DNA of 64,000 nucleotides, from assembly GCA_037349315.1 (NCBI GenBank), contig JBAIAC010000030.1, positions 10,065,501-10,129,500 on the forward strand. The letters are read 5' to 3'. The position numbers and the translations under genes were made by a program. Position 1 is the stretch's first letter, and each line of letters starts with the position of its first letter. Shown piece by piece: positions 53,871 through 64,000 of this stretch. A model generated the notes under the pieces. It worked only from the letters and a program-made list of their open reading frames with translations. It had not been told where the DNA came from and did not search any database. The stretch is from Chelydra serpentina. Its lineage: Eukaryota > Chordata > Testudines > Chelydridae.

Positions 53871-54804
53871 CGGTAAAGAGTCCTGTGGCACCTGTGATAC
53901 AGCATGGCCAGAAGGCAGCAGGAGAGTGATCTAGGATGAGGAGAAGCCTTATTCCCTGTAGATTAATTAAAAGCACCTGAAACCAATTAGAGCACCTGAA
54001 GCCAGTCACCTGATAAAATCCCCCTGCTTCAATCAGCCAGAGGAGGAGTTGGAGCAGAGTGAGGAGGAGTTGGAGCAGTTTGGAGGAGTTGAATCAGAGT
54101 GGTTTGGTGGTGGAGCAGAGAGCAGGTTGGAGGAGTCGAAGCAGGGTGGTTTGGTGGTGGAACAAAGAGCAGTTTGGAGGAAAGCGGAGGAGAGTTTTGA
54201 GAAGTGCTGCGGCGGGCTAAGAAGACCAAGATCCTAGGTAAAGGGACACCTGGCTTGTGCAGAGCGAAGGCAGGAAGCCCCACAAGCTGAAGGTCAGGAG
54301 AGGGAAGTAGCCCAGGGGAAAGAATCACTGGTACAAGTGGTTCACCTGCTATCATAGGGCCCCTGGGCTGGGACCCGGAGTAGAGGGCGGGCCCGGGTCC
54401 CTCCCTCTCCACTCCCCTTCCCTGGGATACTAGTAGGATAGCTGTTACCCCAGTTCAGGGGCAAGAAATGGCACCCTGAAACCCCCCCCACAAGAAGAGA
54501 AAGTGCGGGACCCATCATAGTAGTGCCGGCAATTTGCCACACACCTTATAGACTAACAGACGTATTGGAGCATAAGCTTTTGTGGGTGAATACCCACTTC
54601 TTCAGATGCATGTGTATGGATTTCCACTCCATATGGCTAAATGCAGTGCCTTACATGGTGTTAAGTATCAGAGGGGTAGCCGTGTTAGTCTGGATCTGTA
54701 AAAGCGGCAAAGAATCCTGTGGCACCTTATAGACTAACAGACGTATTGGAGCATAAGCTTTCGTGCGTGAATACCCAGACTAACACGCTGACCCCTCTGA
54801 TACT
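53871..54804. mobile_element. composite repeat flanked by a 14-bp duplication
   Basis: TGTGTAGCATTTAG occurs exactly at 53857-53870 and 54805-54818. Between the copies are two units of one repeat: one at 53875-54600, interrupted by the LTR below, and one at about 54661-54790. Both contain CACCTTATAGACTAACAGAC and TATTGGAGCATAAGC. The right unit starts AGTATCAGAGGGGTAGCCG and the block ends with the inverted CCCCTCTGATACTT. A long duplication suggests LINE-machinery insertion. Confidence 0.75.
53893..54541 (+). mobile_element. solo LTR-like insertion (649 bp) nested in the composite repeat
   Basis: It begins TGTGATACAGCATGG and ends CAATTTGCCACA, with CACC on both sides (53889-53892 and 54542-54545). 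Removing it rebuilds GGCACCTTATAGAC, as in the intact unit near 54720. It contains GATAAAA (54012-54018) and a Glu/Gly-biased GGAGGAGTTGGAGCAG-type tandem stretch at 54040-54190. Related to the 41904 LTR by start, length and ACCCGGAGTAGAGGG. Confidence 0.82.
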
Positions 54805-54818
54805 TGTGTAGCATTTAG

Positions 54819-55450
54819 TGGATGTAAGTAGGTCTTACGTGCTGCATAGCCGTTGTGCTGGCCCTGAGAACACGTTATTTCTCCCCTCCACTCCAAAAAA
54901 GTTCCAGACTAGCAGGAACTGCAGAATTAATATCACACAGGTTTTGGAAAACTGATGCATAATTATCTGTCTTACAAAAATTCCCCTTTAAATCAGACCT
55001 GTGTAAGACTAGATGTGCCCAGATTAAAGGATAAATCTAAATTGGCAGGCCCCTGGTCAGGGAATGGTATATATTTTATCTGATCTGCGACTAGGTAGCT
55101 CCAAGGAGTTCTTTAAAGAGAGAGAGAGCATAAATCCCAGCAATCAGTTCAGAGCAGCTAGAAAAGAAGATAAAGTTCCTGTGTCTTTGTGCTGCATATA
55201 CCTCTAGGCATCTTCCACTTGATGTTCTCTGCAGGCGGATTTCAGCTCTGCTTCAGAGATATTGAGGGAAGCTGTATCTGAAAGCAGAAAAATAGTGGAG
55301 ATCTCCCATAAGATTTAATTTAAAAAGGATAAAGTGGGGGTGGGGTGGGAACAAAGGTTTTTATTCAGCATTATGGCATAATTTTTTTGGCCATCCATTA
55401 AGAACACACACAATACCTGGCTGATTTAACTGGTGACTATTATTTACTGT
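54819..55450. other. intergenic, nothing recognised
   Basis: A short GA run at about 55117-55128; otherwise unrecognised. Confidence 0.35.
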
Positions 55451-55455
55451 ATGCG

Positions 55456-56659
55456 TGTGACGTTGCACCCCATAATGCTTTATAGAAATATGCTTGAGTG
55501 TAAATATGACATGACTGGGATATGTTTTATGTTAGATATGCCATGTAACATATCTCTGCAAAGGTTATGATCTACTGGATATATTCATCCTATTTACATG
55601 CATGTATCATTTTTGTATTCGAAGTTATGAATATAGGCTATGTACTTGTTTGATTTTAAGTAGCCTCGGTGAAGCAGTTGGTCAGCTTCTTGAGAAAATA
55701 CTATTCTTAGTAAGTGCCCAATCATGAAACACTTACGCTAACAATTAACTTTGAGAGACGCCAATCCACATCTGAGCTTTCCTGGGAATGTGGCATCAGC
55801 TGGTAAAGTTCTGAGTCATGCATGGACATGTGACTTGCCCATGTGACTCCAAAACTCCATCTTGCCGCTGGATTCTGCATAGGAGAGGAGAAGGGGTTTC
55901 TACTCACAAGAAAAAGTCTATTTAAGCCCCTGGAAACCCTTCCATTTTGTCGTCAGCTGGCTCAAGAGGTAGCCTCTCCACCCCCAAAGGATACCTGAAA
56001 GAAACTGGAACAAAGGACAGTAACTACAGGGGTGTAAGTGATTGCTGGACCCAGACTAGAAGGAGGCTAGTCTGTAAAATAAGCTTACTGGAACATCTCT
56101 GAGGGTGAGATTTCATCTGTATCACTTTCTTATTGTATTAGGCTTAGACTTGCGTGTTTTATTTTATTTTGCTTGGTAATACACTTTGTTCTGTCTGTTA
56201 TTACTTGGAACCACTTAAATCCTACTTTTTGTATTTAATAAAATAATCTTTTACTTATTAATTAACCCAGAGTATGTATTAATACCTGGGGCGGGGAGGG
56301 GGAGGCAAACAGCTGTGCATACCTCTCTATCTGTGTTATAGAGGGTGAACAATTTATGCGTTTATCCTGTATAAAGCTTATACAGGGTAAAACTGATTTA
56401 TTTGGGGTTTGGACCCCATTGGGAGTTGGGTATCTGAGTGCTGGAGACAGGAACATTTCTTAAGCTGTTTTCAGTTAAGCCTGCAGCTTTTGGGGGGATG
56501 TGGTTCAGACCTGGGTCTGTGTTTGTAGCAAGCTAGTGTGTCTGGCACAACCAGGCAGGGCACTGAAGTCCCAAGCTGGCAGGGAAAACCGGCTCAGAGG
56601 TAGTCTCGGCACATCAGGTGGCAGTCCCAAAGGGGGTTTCTGTGATCCAACCTGTCACA
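55456..56659 (+). mobile_element. 1204-bp solo LTR with perfect 5-bp duplication
   Basis: It begins TGTGACGTTGCACCCC and ends ATCCAACCTGTCACA, flanked by ATGCG at 55451-55455 and 56660-56664. The inner TGTGAC / GTCACA ends are inverted. A TATTTAA box (55919-55925) and AATAAA (56237-56242) lie in the right order for a plus-strand U3-R-U5 LTR. No gag, pol or env remains, so it is the product of LTR-LTR recombination of an endogenous retrovirus-type element. Confidence 0.92.
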
Positions 56660-56664
56660 ATGCG

Positions 56665-57900
56665 CTTGCTCCCAAGAGTCAACATCCAAATTAGTATCTT
56701 TCATTTACCACTAAATGTACTTCTGGGCAGGGTAAAGAGTACCCAATGAGGCTCAGATCCTTAGCTGAGGAGCACACAGCACAACTTTGGAAAGGTGGCT
56801 TTATGTCTCCTCCCTCCACCCAGAGCCTGGACAGACTATGCAATAGGCCAGTCCCCAGCATCAATTAAAAAAGCCTGGAGTACCCCTCTCTGGTAGTTTG
56901 TTCCAAACTCCCACTCCTTGCTTTGTGGCCTTGGGAGAGGTAAGAATTCACTTAGAAATCACTCCAATGCACAGATCTATCCCAACACCTTTATCACAGA
57001 ATCACCGTGTCAATGCAAGGAGCAGTTAATGCCAGTATAACAAACTCAATGTCTCACCACAGGACTCCTACCCCACCAGAAAACAAACAGTTCCAACTGC
57101 CTCAGTGTCACGGATCAGGGCTAGTCCCTAAGCCTGTCTCCCAGCTCTGACTGCATGTGCAGTCTCTTCTCAAATGGCATCTCCATGCTTCGGTGGGAAG
57201 AGAGCTGGCAGCAGGAAGTTGAGATGGAAGTCCCTGCCAGCTCTCCATCCCATCAGGGCTTTGAGGGGATGGAGAGGCCAACTCCTCTCTGCCCATCCCC
57301 TAAATAGCAAGGGCTCTGGGGACAGGGCCAACCTTACAGGATTGCTGCTAACGTGTGAAGTGAGGGCTCCAAATGTCTGAATGCTGCTCTAAATTACACT
57401 GTCTGCCAACTGTCCTAAAGGGCCCAGGCCTTGGCAACCCAGCCATGTCCTCTATTCCAGCCACAAAGAGCCGATGGCCCGGGAGCCATTACTTTGGTTC
57501 TAAGACACTCGAGCAGCCTCCTGCAGCAGAATGATTCTTTCTTTGTGTTCAAAGATCAATAGGGGAGAATCCTTGGTATTATACTTTGTCACATAGTTTT
57601 CAGTGAGGAATTCAACCAGGAATCTTTTAAACTTCATTAAAAAACACAGTTCTTCAGTACAAAAACATTAATTTTTCATTTGACTCTGAATTAACTAAAT
57701 GCACCCAATACTTCTGAAAAATAAAGATACAGTTGTCTGAGCTGTTAAATTGTATGAAAACAAATGGGGGTGGGGAGGGGTGCGAGGCTTAAATTACTTG
57801 TTTAAGTGGCAAATATAGCCTTAAAAACTCATGGGAAACCTAAGGCACCATTTTATGGACTGTCTCAGACAGGAATCTTTAAAATATATTAATACATATT
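56665..57900. other. intergenic, no gene
   Basis: About 57000-57540 is GC-richer and might be an old LTR, but I see no ends. Confidence 0.35.
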
Positions 57901-57904
57901 TGTA

Positions 57905-58180
57905 TTACAGTAATGCCAAGAGACCCCCAGCTGAAATGGAGACATTGTCCTAGGCACTGAACAAACACATAGTAAGATGACATCATTACCCTCAAAGATC
58001 TTACACTATAAATAGACAAGACAGACAAAGGGTAGGAGGAGTGAAGTATTCACAGGTGGTATACTGGGGCAGAGAGCGAGGAAATGACTTGTCTGAGGGA
58101 GGTCAGGTAGGAAATTTGTGGCAGAGTCAAGAAGTGCCCCCTAGTTCTCCTGAGTCCTAATCCCAAACCTTAAGCACAAG
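57905..58180 (-). repeat. MIR/L2-like repeat, antisense
   Basis: 'attgtcctaggcactgaaca', 'aaagatcttacactataa', 'gaaatgacttgtctgaggg' and 'ttgtggcagagtcaagaa' follow the antisense order of a MIR-type SINE and tail. Confidence 0.6.
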
Positions 58181-59580
58181 ATCTTTCCTCCCTCTGATAA
58201 CACTTACAGCATGCAAGTTTGATGTGTGAACAACAGCAAAAACTTTACATAGAGGCTAAATCACATTAAATGTCTGCATCGTATTATTAGTCACAGTGTG
58301 TGAAATTCACCCCAAAGCAGAGGGATGAAATAATCAAATTTTACTATCAAATCATTAATCCCCCTCCTCCCCCCCCAATCCCTTGTTACTGTTGTGTGTG
58401 GTGTGCAGGCAACTTGGATTTCCCACTTTAGTTGTCAGAGTCATTGTCATTTGCAGTAATATGAGTTATCCCCATTTTTTTTTCAGATCCCATGGACCAG
58501 AATGACTATAAGCATCTTGTAACTCATTCATCTGGACTCTGAGTTTGGCAGGGTGTCAGACTGATACCATGGCAGCCATATCCATGAAGGATTTTTTCCC
58601 CCAGGACATTTAGTTCCTGCCATCTGCTAGTTGGCTCAAATCTAGAAAATTCGGATTTTGTTGCCCTCCCAAAGTGTTTCATTATCTAGCTTGTTTTCAG
58701 AGTATCCAGTCTGTCTTTGTGAGGGTTCCAGTGACAGAGCACTTGAGAAACGATAAAATGCTTCAGAACTTTTCAACCGCTGCTTTGTTTATTAAGAAAC
58801 AATCATTGTAATAATTCATCCCTGTGCAAAACACCTGGAAGCCAACGATCACAAAATGTTTCCAAATATTTAATGAAAACTCTTGGGATGTCTTCCAAGC
58901 ATTTTATCATTTTCTCCATTTGGCCCGTTACACCAGCCTGGGTTGTTTTGTCAAGACTGTCTCTTTTGCAGTTCAGGGAGGCAAGTGTAGCTTATGTTTT
59001 GTCACTTTTCTGGGTCAAGATATCTCATTTGAGGGTAAGAAAGCTAGCCAATCCACCACCGAGTGCCAGTGGTGGAAGTAAAGCATAGGTGGATGCCTTC
59101 CTGTTGGTAACGTGCAGTTAACACAATCTACTTTATCTTTCATGTTTCTTTTCCCTTTGAAAGGAGGTAACATTTTATTCAAGGTTACATAGCACTTCTC
59201 ATTAAGTTTTCCCATTTATATGTCAGACTCCAAATCGATCTAGCATAACATTTAGATTAGAAATGGGCCTCAGAGCCAGTGTTTGATAATAGAGTGAATT
59301 AGATTTAAAGTAGGGTTTAGTTATGAGATGCAGCTAAGTTTTGAACTCATCAGCATCAAAATCTGTTTTTATGAGACTTCTGCCTCTAAAGATGGAACTC
59401 TGATTTAAATCGGCTCTTTTCTTCGGCCTTCTTGGTCAAATCTCAACTGGATCCTGAAAAAAAGGGGTCCCTCTCTGGGTTTAGATATGAAGATTTGATA
59501 GGCCTCCTCCGGTTGTGGATCTGAAGATAGGGCAGGCTCCTTCTGGTTTTGATGAGATTGGATTTGGAAATTTAAGATAA
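58181..59580. other. intergenic, nothing recognised
   Basis: AT-rich. Minor ORFs at 58824-59088 overlap in two frames and match nothing known. Confidence 0.35.
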
Positions 59581-59723
59581 CAATGTTCCCTCTAATTTTT
59601 GACAGGCCGTGTGTGCAAAAAAATTCTTCTGTGCAAATTTTTGTGTGCGTAGTGTTTCGCCGTGTGCGTGGGGTTTAGGATCTGTGTGCGTGCGCACACG
59701 CACACAGTTTAGAGGGAACAGTG
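59581..59723. mobile_element. 143-bp hAT-like MITE with GT/AC-rich core
   Basis: CAATGTTCCCTCTAA at the left is inverted as TTTAGAGGGAACAGTG at the right. The core is GTGTGCGTGCGCACACGCAC, itself a palindrome. Target duplication not evident. Confidence 0.75.
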
Positions 59724-60951
59724 GATATGGGATTTAGGATTCTGCTTCAGGCCTTTATCTACTTTAAGCATGTTCAAAAATGTTACACGAATGGAGCTTC
59801 TGGATGAAACCCATTCAAAAAGGAACATTCAAAGTACAGTAGGAAAACAAAGATCTAGGCATATGAGGGCATGCCTGCTTAATGTTATCAGTTATTCTTG
59901 TTTAATTGATAGCTATAAGAAGTGGTCCCTTAACCAGAAAACACAATGATTATTTTCTGCTAAGTAGTTCTGCTGGGATGTTAGGCTCAAATTTTGTATG
60001 TCTCTGAAGTTCAGTTAAATTACATTTTGTTTGTGTTTGTTTCTGCAGTAGATTAAAGCTGGAAGTTTTCAGCCTCAGCTGAAAATGAGTGGGTTTTTTT
60101 TTTTAGGGTGGGGAATAGCAACAACTGGGCACCAATTATACAGTATAAGATTTAGATAAATTTAGGGTTAAGACAGCTCTCTTGCCCTCAGCCATTGTAG
60201 TTAATAATTTAGAGCTGAATTTAGGGGCACTCCAGCAACAAAGTATAGCATTATCCAATTTCTGTTGTTGCTCAGAAATGTAGCAAGCTTATTAAAAATG
60301 AATGGGGTAATCAGACAAATTCTATGACTCTGTATGAGTGTCTCATTAATGTTTTACGAAGGAGCATCAAGACTAAATAGGCTGCACTAGATTTAGCAGT
60401 AATAAATGTACTTCAGAAGCAGTGGAACTTAATGACCTTCCTCTGAACGCAAGGATTAGAAGCAGAAGGGTATCAGCAAAGCCATCGGCCATACTCAGTA
60501 ACACATGCAGATCTCCTTTTGCACATCTCTAGTCACCTTATGTAGTTTCTCATTCACCAAAATATCCGTTTCCCAGTATGTTCCATTCAATGCCTTAGAG
60601 TAAATTTTGACACTGTTATTCAGTAGCAGTCCAAACCATTGCAGTTTATCATGATATTACTACAGCACAGTATTTGGGACGACTGCTGTAGAACATTGTA
60701 GTTCTATTCTTTTTAGTAGGGTACAAAATGCATCTATAATCATTGTCAGCAATTAGGCCCCGATCTTGCCAACTAATGAGCACCCTCTATTCCCCATTGA
60801 CTTCAGCACACAGTACTGGTGAAATGCAGAGATTAAAAAAAAAAGCTTTTGTCTTTTGTGAGTCTGGGAGCCCCTCAGCGCCATACTGTAATTCATACTC
60901 AGACCTGATGCACTCATTACCCCCAACATGCACTGTTGTCATATGTATCTA
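59724..60951. other. intergenic, nothing recognised
   Basis: About 60750-60800 has a 'ttgacttcagca' piece of an old repeat. No gene. Confidence 0.35.
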
Positions 60952-60956
60952 AAAGG

Positions 60957-61900
60957 TGTCATGAAAGGTATCATATGTAAAGTGGTGACACGCTGGTCCT
61001 GAAAATCATTGTGTGATTTATGTCTGTACAAAGAGAGATGTATGTGTCCTGGAAATAAGGTCTTAAAATCTGTTTGGAAGGCAGCGCCTAAACCCAACCT
61101 GCCCCAGGCAAAGGAATGTGTATTTACCTGTCTGGACAGCTTGATTACTGGCAGAAGAGAGTGAAAGTACATTTACATATATGGTAAACAAAACTATCAA
61201 GGTGCCAAGAAGCAGCTTAGTGAGCCCACCGTGAAACAGAGTCTGCACCCCAGGAATCTTTCCTGGCATCTGTGGCAGAGACAATGGACTTTGGATACTA
61301 TACGGGGAGCAAAAAGGCATTTTAGTTATCCATCAGGGACAGGGACAAAGGGGACAGCATCCTCTGATTCTGTGAACACTGAGTCCCCCGGCCTGGAGAT
61401 GCTGGTAACTTGATGTGAGTAAGAAAACTATTAGGCAAAGATTGTAACTTGCTAAGATTAGCTTTGTCACGAGAAAGCATGTGGTGTTTGTTTGTAACCA
61501 TATCTGCCTCTTTTCTTTTCTCTTTCTTAGTATCACTGAAATCTCTGTTCTTTGTGAATAAACTTATTCTTGTTCTATTACAAAACCATCCCAGGGCTGT
61601 GTATTAAAGCGAGCTATGAGTCTTCAGCTAATCTAACAGCCTGGTGTATGCTCTGTTTCTGTGGAGACAATGAACCTAATAGTTTCTGTGAGTGTCCAGT
61701 GAGAGGGACTGGACACTGCAAGGAGACATCTCTGGGGAATTTGAGAACTGAGGCTCACTGATTGTTTCCTGCTTGGCAAGGTTTAGACTGGCAGAGTCTT
61801 GAAGAGTTTGCTGGCAAGACAGATAGGTTGGTGTGTCAGGGAGCTGAGCCAGAGCTTACCAGCAGCAAAGCTCTCCCTTGCTGAGGCACAGAGGTAACAC
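60957..61900 (+). mobile_element. probable LTR, boundaries uncertain
   Basis: The left end is probably TGTCATGAAAGGTATC at 60957. AATAAA lies at 61557-61562, preceded by a T-rich tract. The 3' part, 'gggctgtgtattaaagcgag' onward, has U5-like sequence up to about GAGGTAACA near 61895. I could not fix the right end or a duplication. Internal ORFs are not viral genes. Confidence 0.5.
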
Positions 61901-62365
61901 AGTGGCTCAGAGCTCTGGGTGCCTTGAGCAAGGCATCAGAACTTTGCTGCTGCTTTATAGTAAACACTGTACCAACATTTTATCTAAAAAATGAACTCTT
62001 TTTTTTTTACATTGAAAATAGCAGGTTGTCATGTCCCTTTCTTTGATGGAGGACATGAATCACGGATGTCACTCAAAGTAACTCTTTGTCCCTTAACAGA
62101 GGTAAGTATGGTCTCAAAACTGAAGCCAATCAGTTTTAAGAAAGGAAGCACTCAGACTCGCTTTCAGATTCCAGTTGGATATTGTAGTGCTGTCAATTAG
62201 AAAAAATGTCTTCTGAACAAACTTATTTTTGTATTATCTTTTCCCCATACAAAGTATCTAAAATGCTAAAGGGGGAAAAGTAAAGAAAACATTCTATCTT
62301 ACAGCTGAGTAATACAACTGAAGAAAGATATACAGAAATAAATAAGAATCAGGAAGAAAAGGTTA
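61901..62365. other. intergenic, nothing recognised
   Basis: No repeat ends or exon signals seen. Confidence 0.35.
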
Positions 62366-62366
62366 A

Positions 62367-62584
62367 TCAGAACATAACGGCCATACTGGGTCAGACCAAA
62401 GGTCCATCTAGCCCAGTATCCTGTCTTCTGACAGTGCCCCAGAGGGAATGAACAGAACAGTAATCATCAAGTGATCCATCCCCTGTTGCCCATTCCCAGC
62501 TTCTGGCAAACAGAGGCTAAGGACACCATCCCTGCCCATCCTGGCTAATAGCCGTTGATGGACCTATCCTCCATGAACTTATAT
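62367..62584 (-). mobile_element. CR1 3' end, antisense
   Basis: Plus-strand reading 'cataacggccatactgggtc', 'agaccaaaggtccatctag' and 'aggacaccatccctgcccat' is the exact antisense of the 3' UTR of the CR1 at 15100-15350, the same ATGTTCTTATG subfamily. 5' truncated. Confidence 0.92.
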
Positions 62585-62769
62585 ACTTGAAGCCAAAAAA
62601 CAGCAGAACTGCTCAATAGTAGGTTCATATTTGGATCATATCATGTGGAAGGAGAAGGTCTTTGATTTAATGGATGACAAAGAGCACATGTCCCACCTTG
62701 AGGGTGTTTAACATTCGTTGGCAATGTGTGTAAATGAGAGCTGGACAAGCCTCATTCTGTGGCATGTTG

Positions 62770-62990
62770 GGTGAGGCCTGTCTACACCAAAAAGTTATAT
62801 TGGTATAGCTGTGGTGGTCAGGAGTATGACAAAACCCATAACCCTGACTGACTTAGCTATGCTGAAATAGATGCATCTACACTGCGGGTTATGTTGACAG
62901 AGGACTTCATCAACATAGCTAACTTCATGTGGGGAGGTAGTGTTCCTATACTGACAGTAAATCTCTTATGTTAGGCTGCATCTACACTAC
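62770..62990. mobile_element. TIR element fragment
   Basis: The 'cctgtctacacc' left end and repeated 'gcatctacactgcgggttat' / 'gcatctacactacagggcta' segments resemble the GTCTACAC-type DNA transposons seen elsewhere here. The boundaries are not clear. Confidence 0.45.
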
Positions 62991-63243
62991 AGGGCTATGC
63001 CAACGTAGTCCTTGTCCATAGTCCCTGTCTCTTGGGAGCCATTTAGAATACTGAAGCCAAGTGAATGTGGATTATGAGTGACTGTAAACATGAAACCCTC
63101 TATTTACAGAGTCACATTTCAGAGTAAAATCAAACATTAAAAGTTAACCATCATAAGGCTGTATCCAGATCATCCTGAGGAGTCCTTTCTTGTTTTAACA
63201 ACTCGGCAACAGAACCACATTTTCCCCTCTGTCTTTTATTATT

Positions 63244-63322
63244 CATAGATTCTAAGGCTGGAAGGGACCTCGAGAGGTCATCGAGTCCAGCCCCCTGCCC
63301 TCATGGCAGGACCAATTATCAT
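63244..63322 (-). mobile_element. CR1 3' tail, antisense
   Basis: Antisense of the last 75 bp of the CR1 at 9600-12048 ('catagattctaaggctggaa' and 'cgagtccagccccctgccct'). Only the tail inserted. Confidence 0.9.
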
Positions 63323-64000
63323 GGAGACATTATTGGCTTATTGTGACAGGTAGTAATTAGCATCTCTACACACTCCAAAGCCTAAACAATTACAAAATTG
63401 AATAATTTATGGTTAAATTGAACTATTTCTGTCCACTATAACACAGTGTGCGTTGGAAGGACACTACATTGCCTGGAGCTCCTCACTTATTGAATGTAGG
63501 TGTCTCATTCATTAGTGATACAATTGGCTGTTACAGGCTATGTGCAGTAGCTACCTTTTTTTTGTCTGTTTGCACTTCTGAATTAACTGCTACTAATCCA
63601 TGGTTACTTGTGCTTATTTGGGGCTGGATTCTGCCATAGGCACATTCAGAGGTGCAGTGGCTGCACAGCAGTTGGAGTCCCAAGGATTTAATTCTGACAG
63701 CCAGGATTTCCTCCCAGCCAGAACACACTGGTATGTCCATCCTGGAAGAGGGTGCCTCATACTCACCCTCAATACTAGGCTAGCTGTGGGCGTGAGGGAA
63801 ATAGCAGGTCCGTGGCTTTGACTTCACCACCACTCAACTTCTTTTGGACACCTAGAAGCTGCAGCAGATAGACTTCTTTGGTGCCTTTAGAAATTCTAGC
63901 CAGCCCTTGCTCAGCATTGCAAGAGAAGGTCAAGCATCTTGCATGGGAGGGTCAGAATTTTAAATCATTATGGTCCAGATTGTACCTCCAAGATCCATAC
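63323..64000. other. intergenic, nothing recognised
   Basis: Overlapping short ORFs at 63448-63821 on both strands match no family. No start of the next gene is seen. Confidence 0.35.

Noticed and set aside
59641..59702. GT/CA-rich tract as a simple microsatellite
   Set aside because: It is the core of a MITE with inverted ends, so it is described there.
36460..64000. Search for a downstream host gene such as TRUB1
   Set aside because: TRUB1 follows FHIP2A in mammals, but no frame here resembles a pseudouridine synthase; the gene probably begins beyond the window.

Overview
Organism and overall character. This is vertebrate nuclear DNA: one intron-rich gene in a dense background of transposable elements. 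The repeats point to a reptile, most likely a cryptodiran turtle. The clearest marker is a tRNA-derived SINE at 41443-41619 whose 3' tail nearly matches the CR1 LINE tail at 395-473; this is the arrangement known for the tortoise Pol III (Cry I) SINE. Several CR1 subfamilies, MIR-like SINEs, hAT and Harbinger-type MITEs and solo LTRs agree with that. I see no bacterial-type operons, CRISPR arrays or rRNA genes. || Left half (1-32324): the last 14 coding exons of one plus-strand gene, FHIP2A (formerly FAM160B1), a RAI16-like protein of the FTS-Hook-FHIP dynein-adaptor complex. The exons join in one open frame of 660 codons plus TAA at 32322-32324, all introns are GT-AG, and every phase matches. 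The first exons (about 100 residues) lie upstream of the window. The introns hold a CR1 3' end (1-473), a Harbinger MITE (3849-4314), a mariner-type MITE (7158-7503), a hAT MITE with an 8-bp target duplication (8492-8802), a nearly intact CR1 (about 9600-12048), a second CR1 (12728-15353) split by a 735-bp solo LTR, a GC-rich minisatellite (about 16226-16680), and old CR1 and palindromic repeats. || 3' UTR and downstream flank (32325 to about 36450): probable long 3' UTR, with a candidate poly(A) signal at 36415-36420. || Right third (about 36.5-64 kb): intergenic sequence with no exon I can support. It holds the SINE, three more LTR-type insertions (41904-42562; 53893-54541 nested in another repeat; 55456-56659 with a perfect 5-bp target duplication), a further probable LTR (about 60957-61900), two opposite-facing copies of one GC-rich terminal-inverted-repeat element (44051-44811 and 49627-50260), a small hAT element with an 8-bp duplication (45638-45876), and antisense CR1 3' ends near 62.4 and 63.3 kb. 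|| How it fits together: there is one host gene and no gene cluster. The main interest is the layered insertion history, which several exact target-site duplications allow to be ordered. I found no convincing new biological system.
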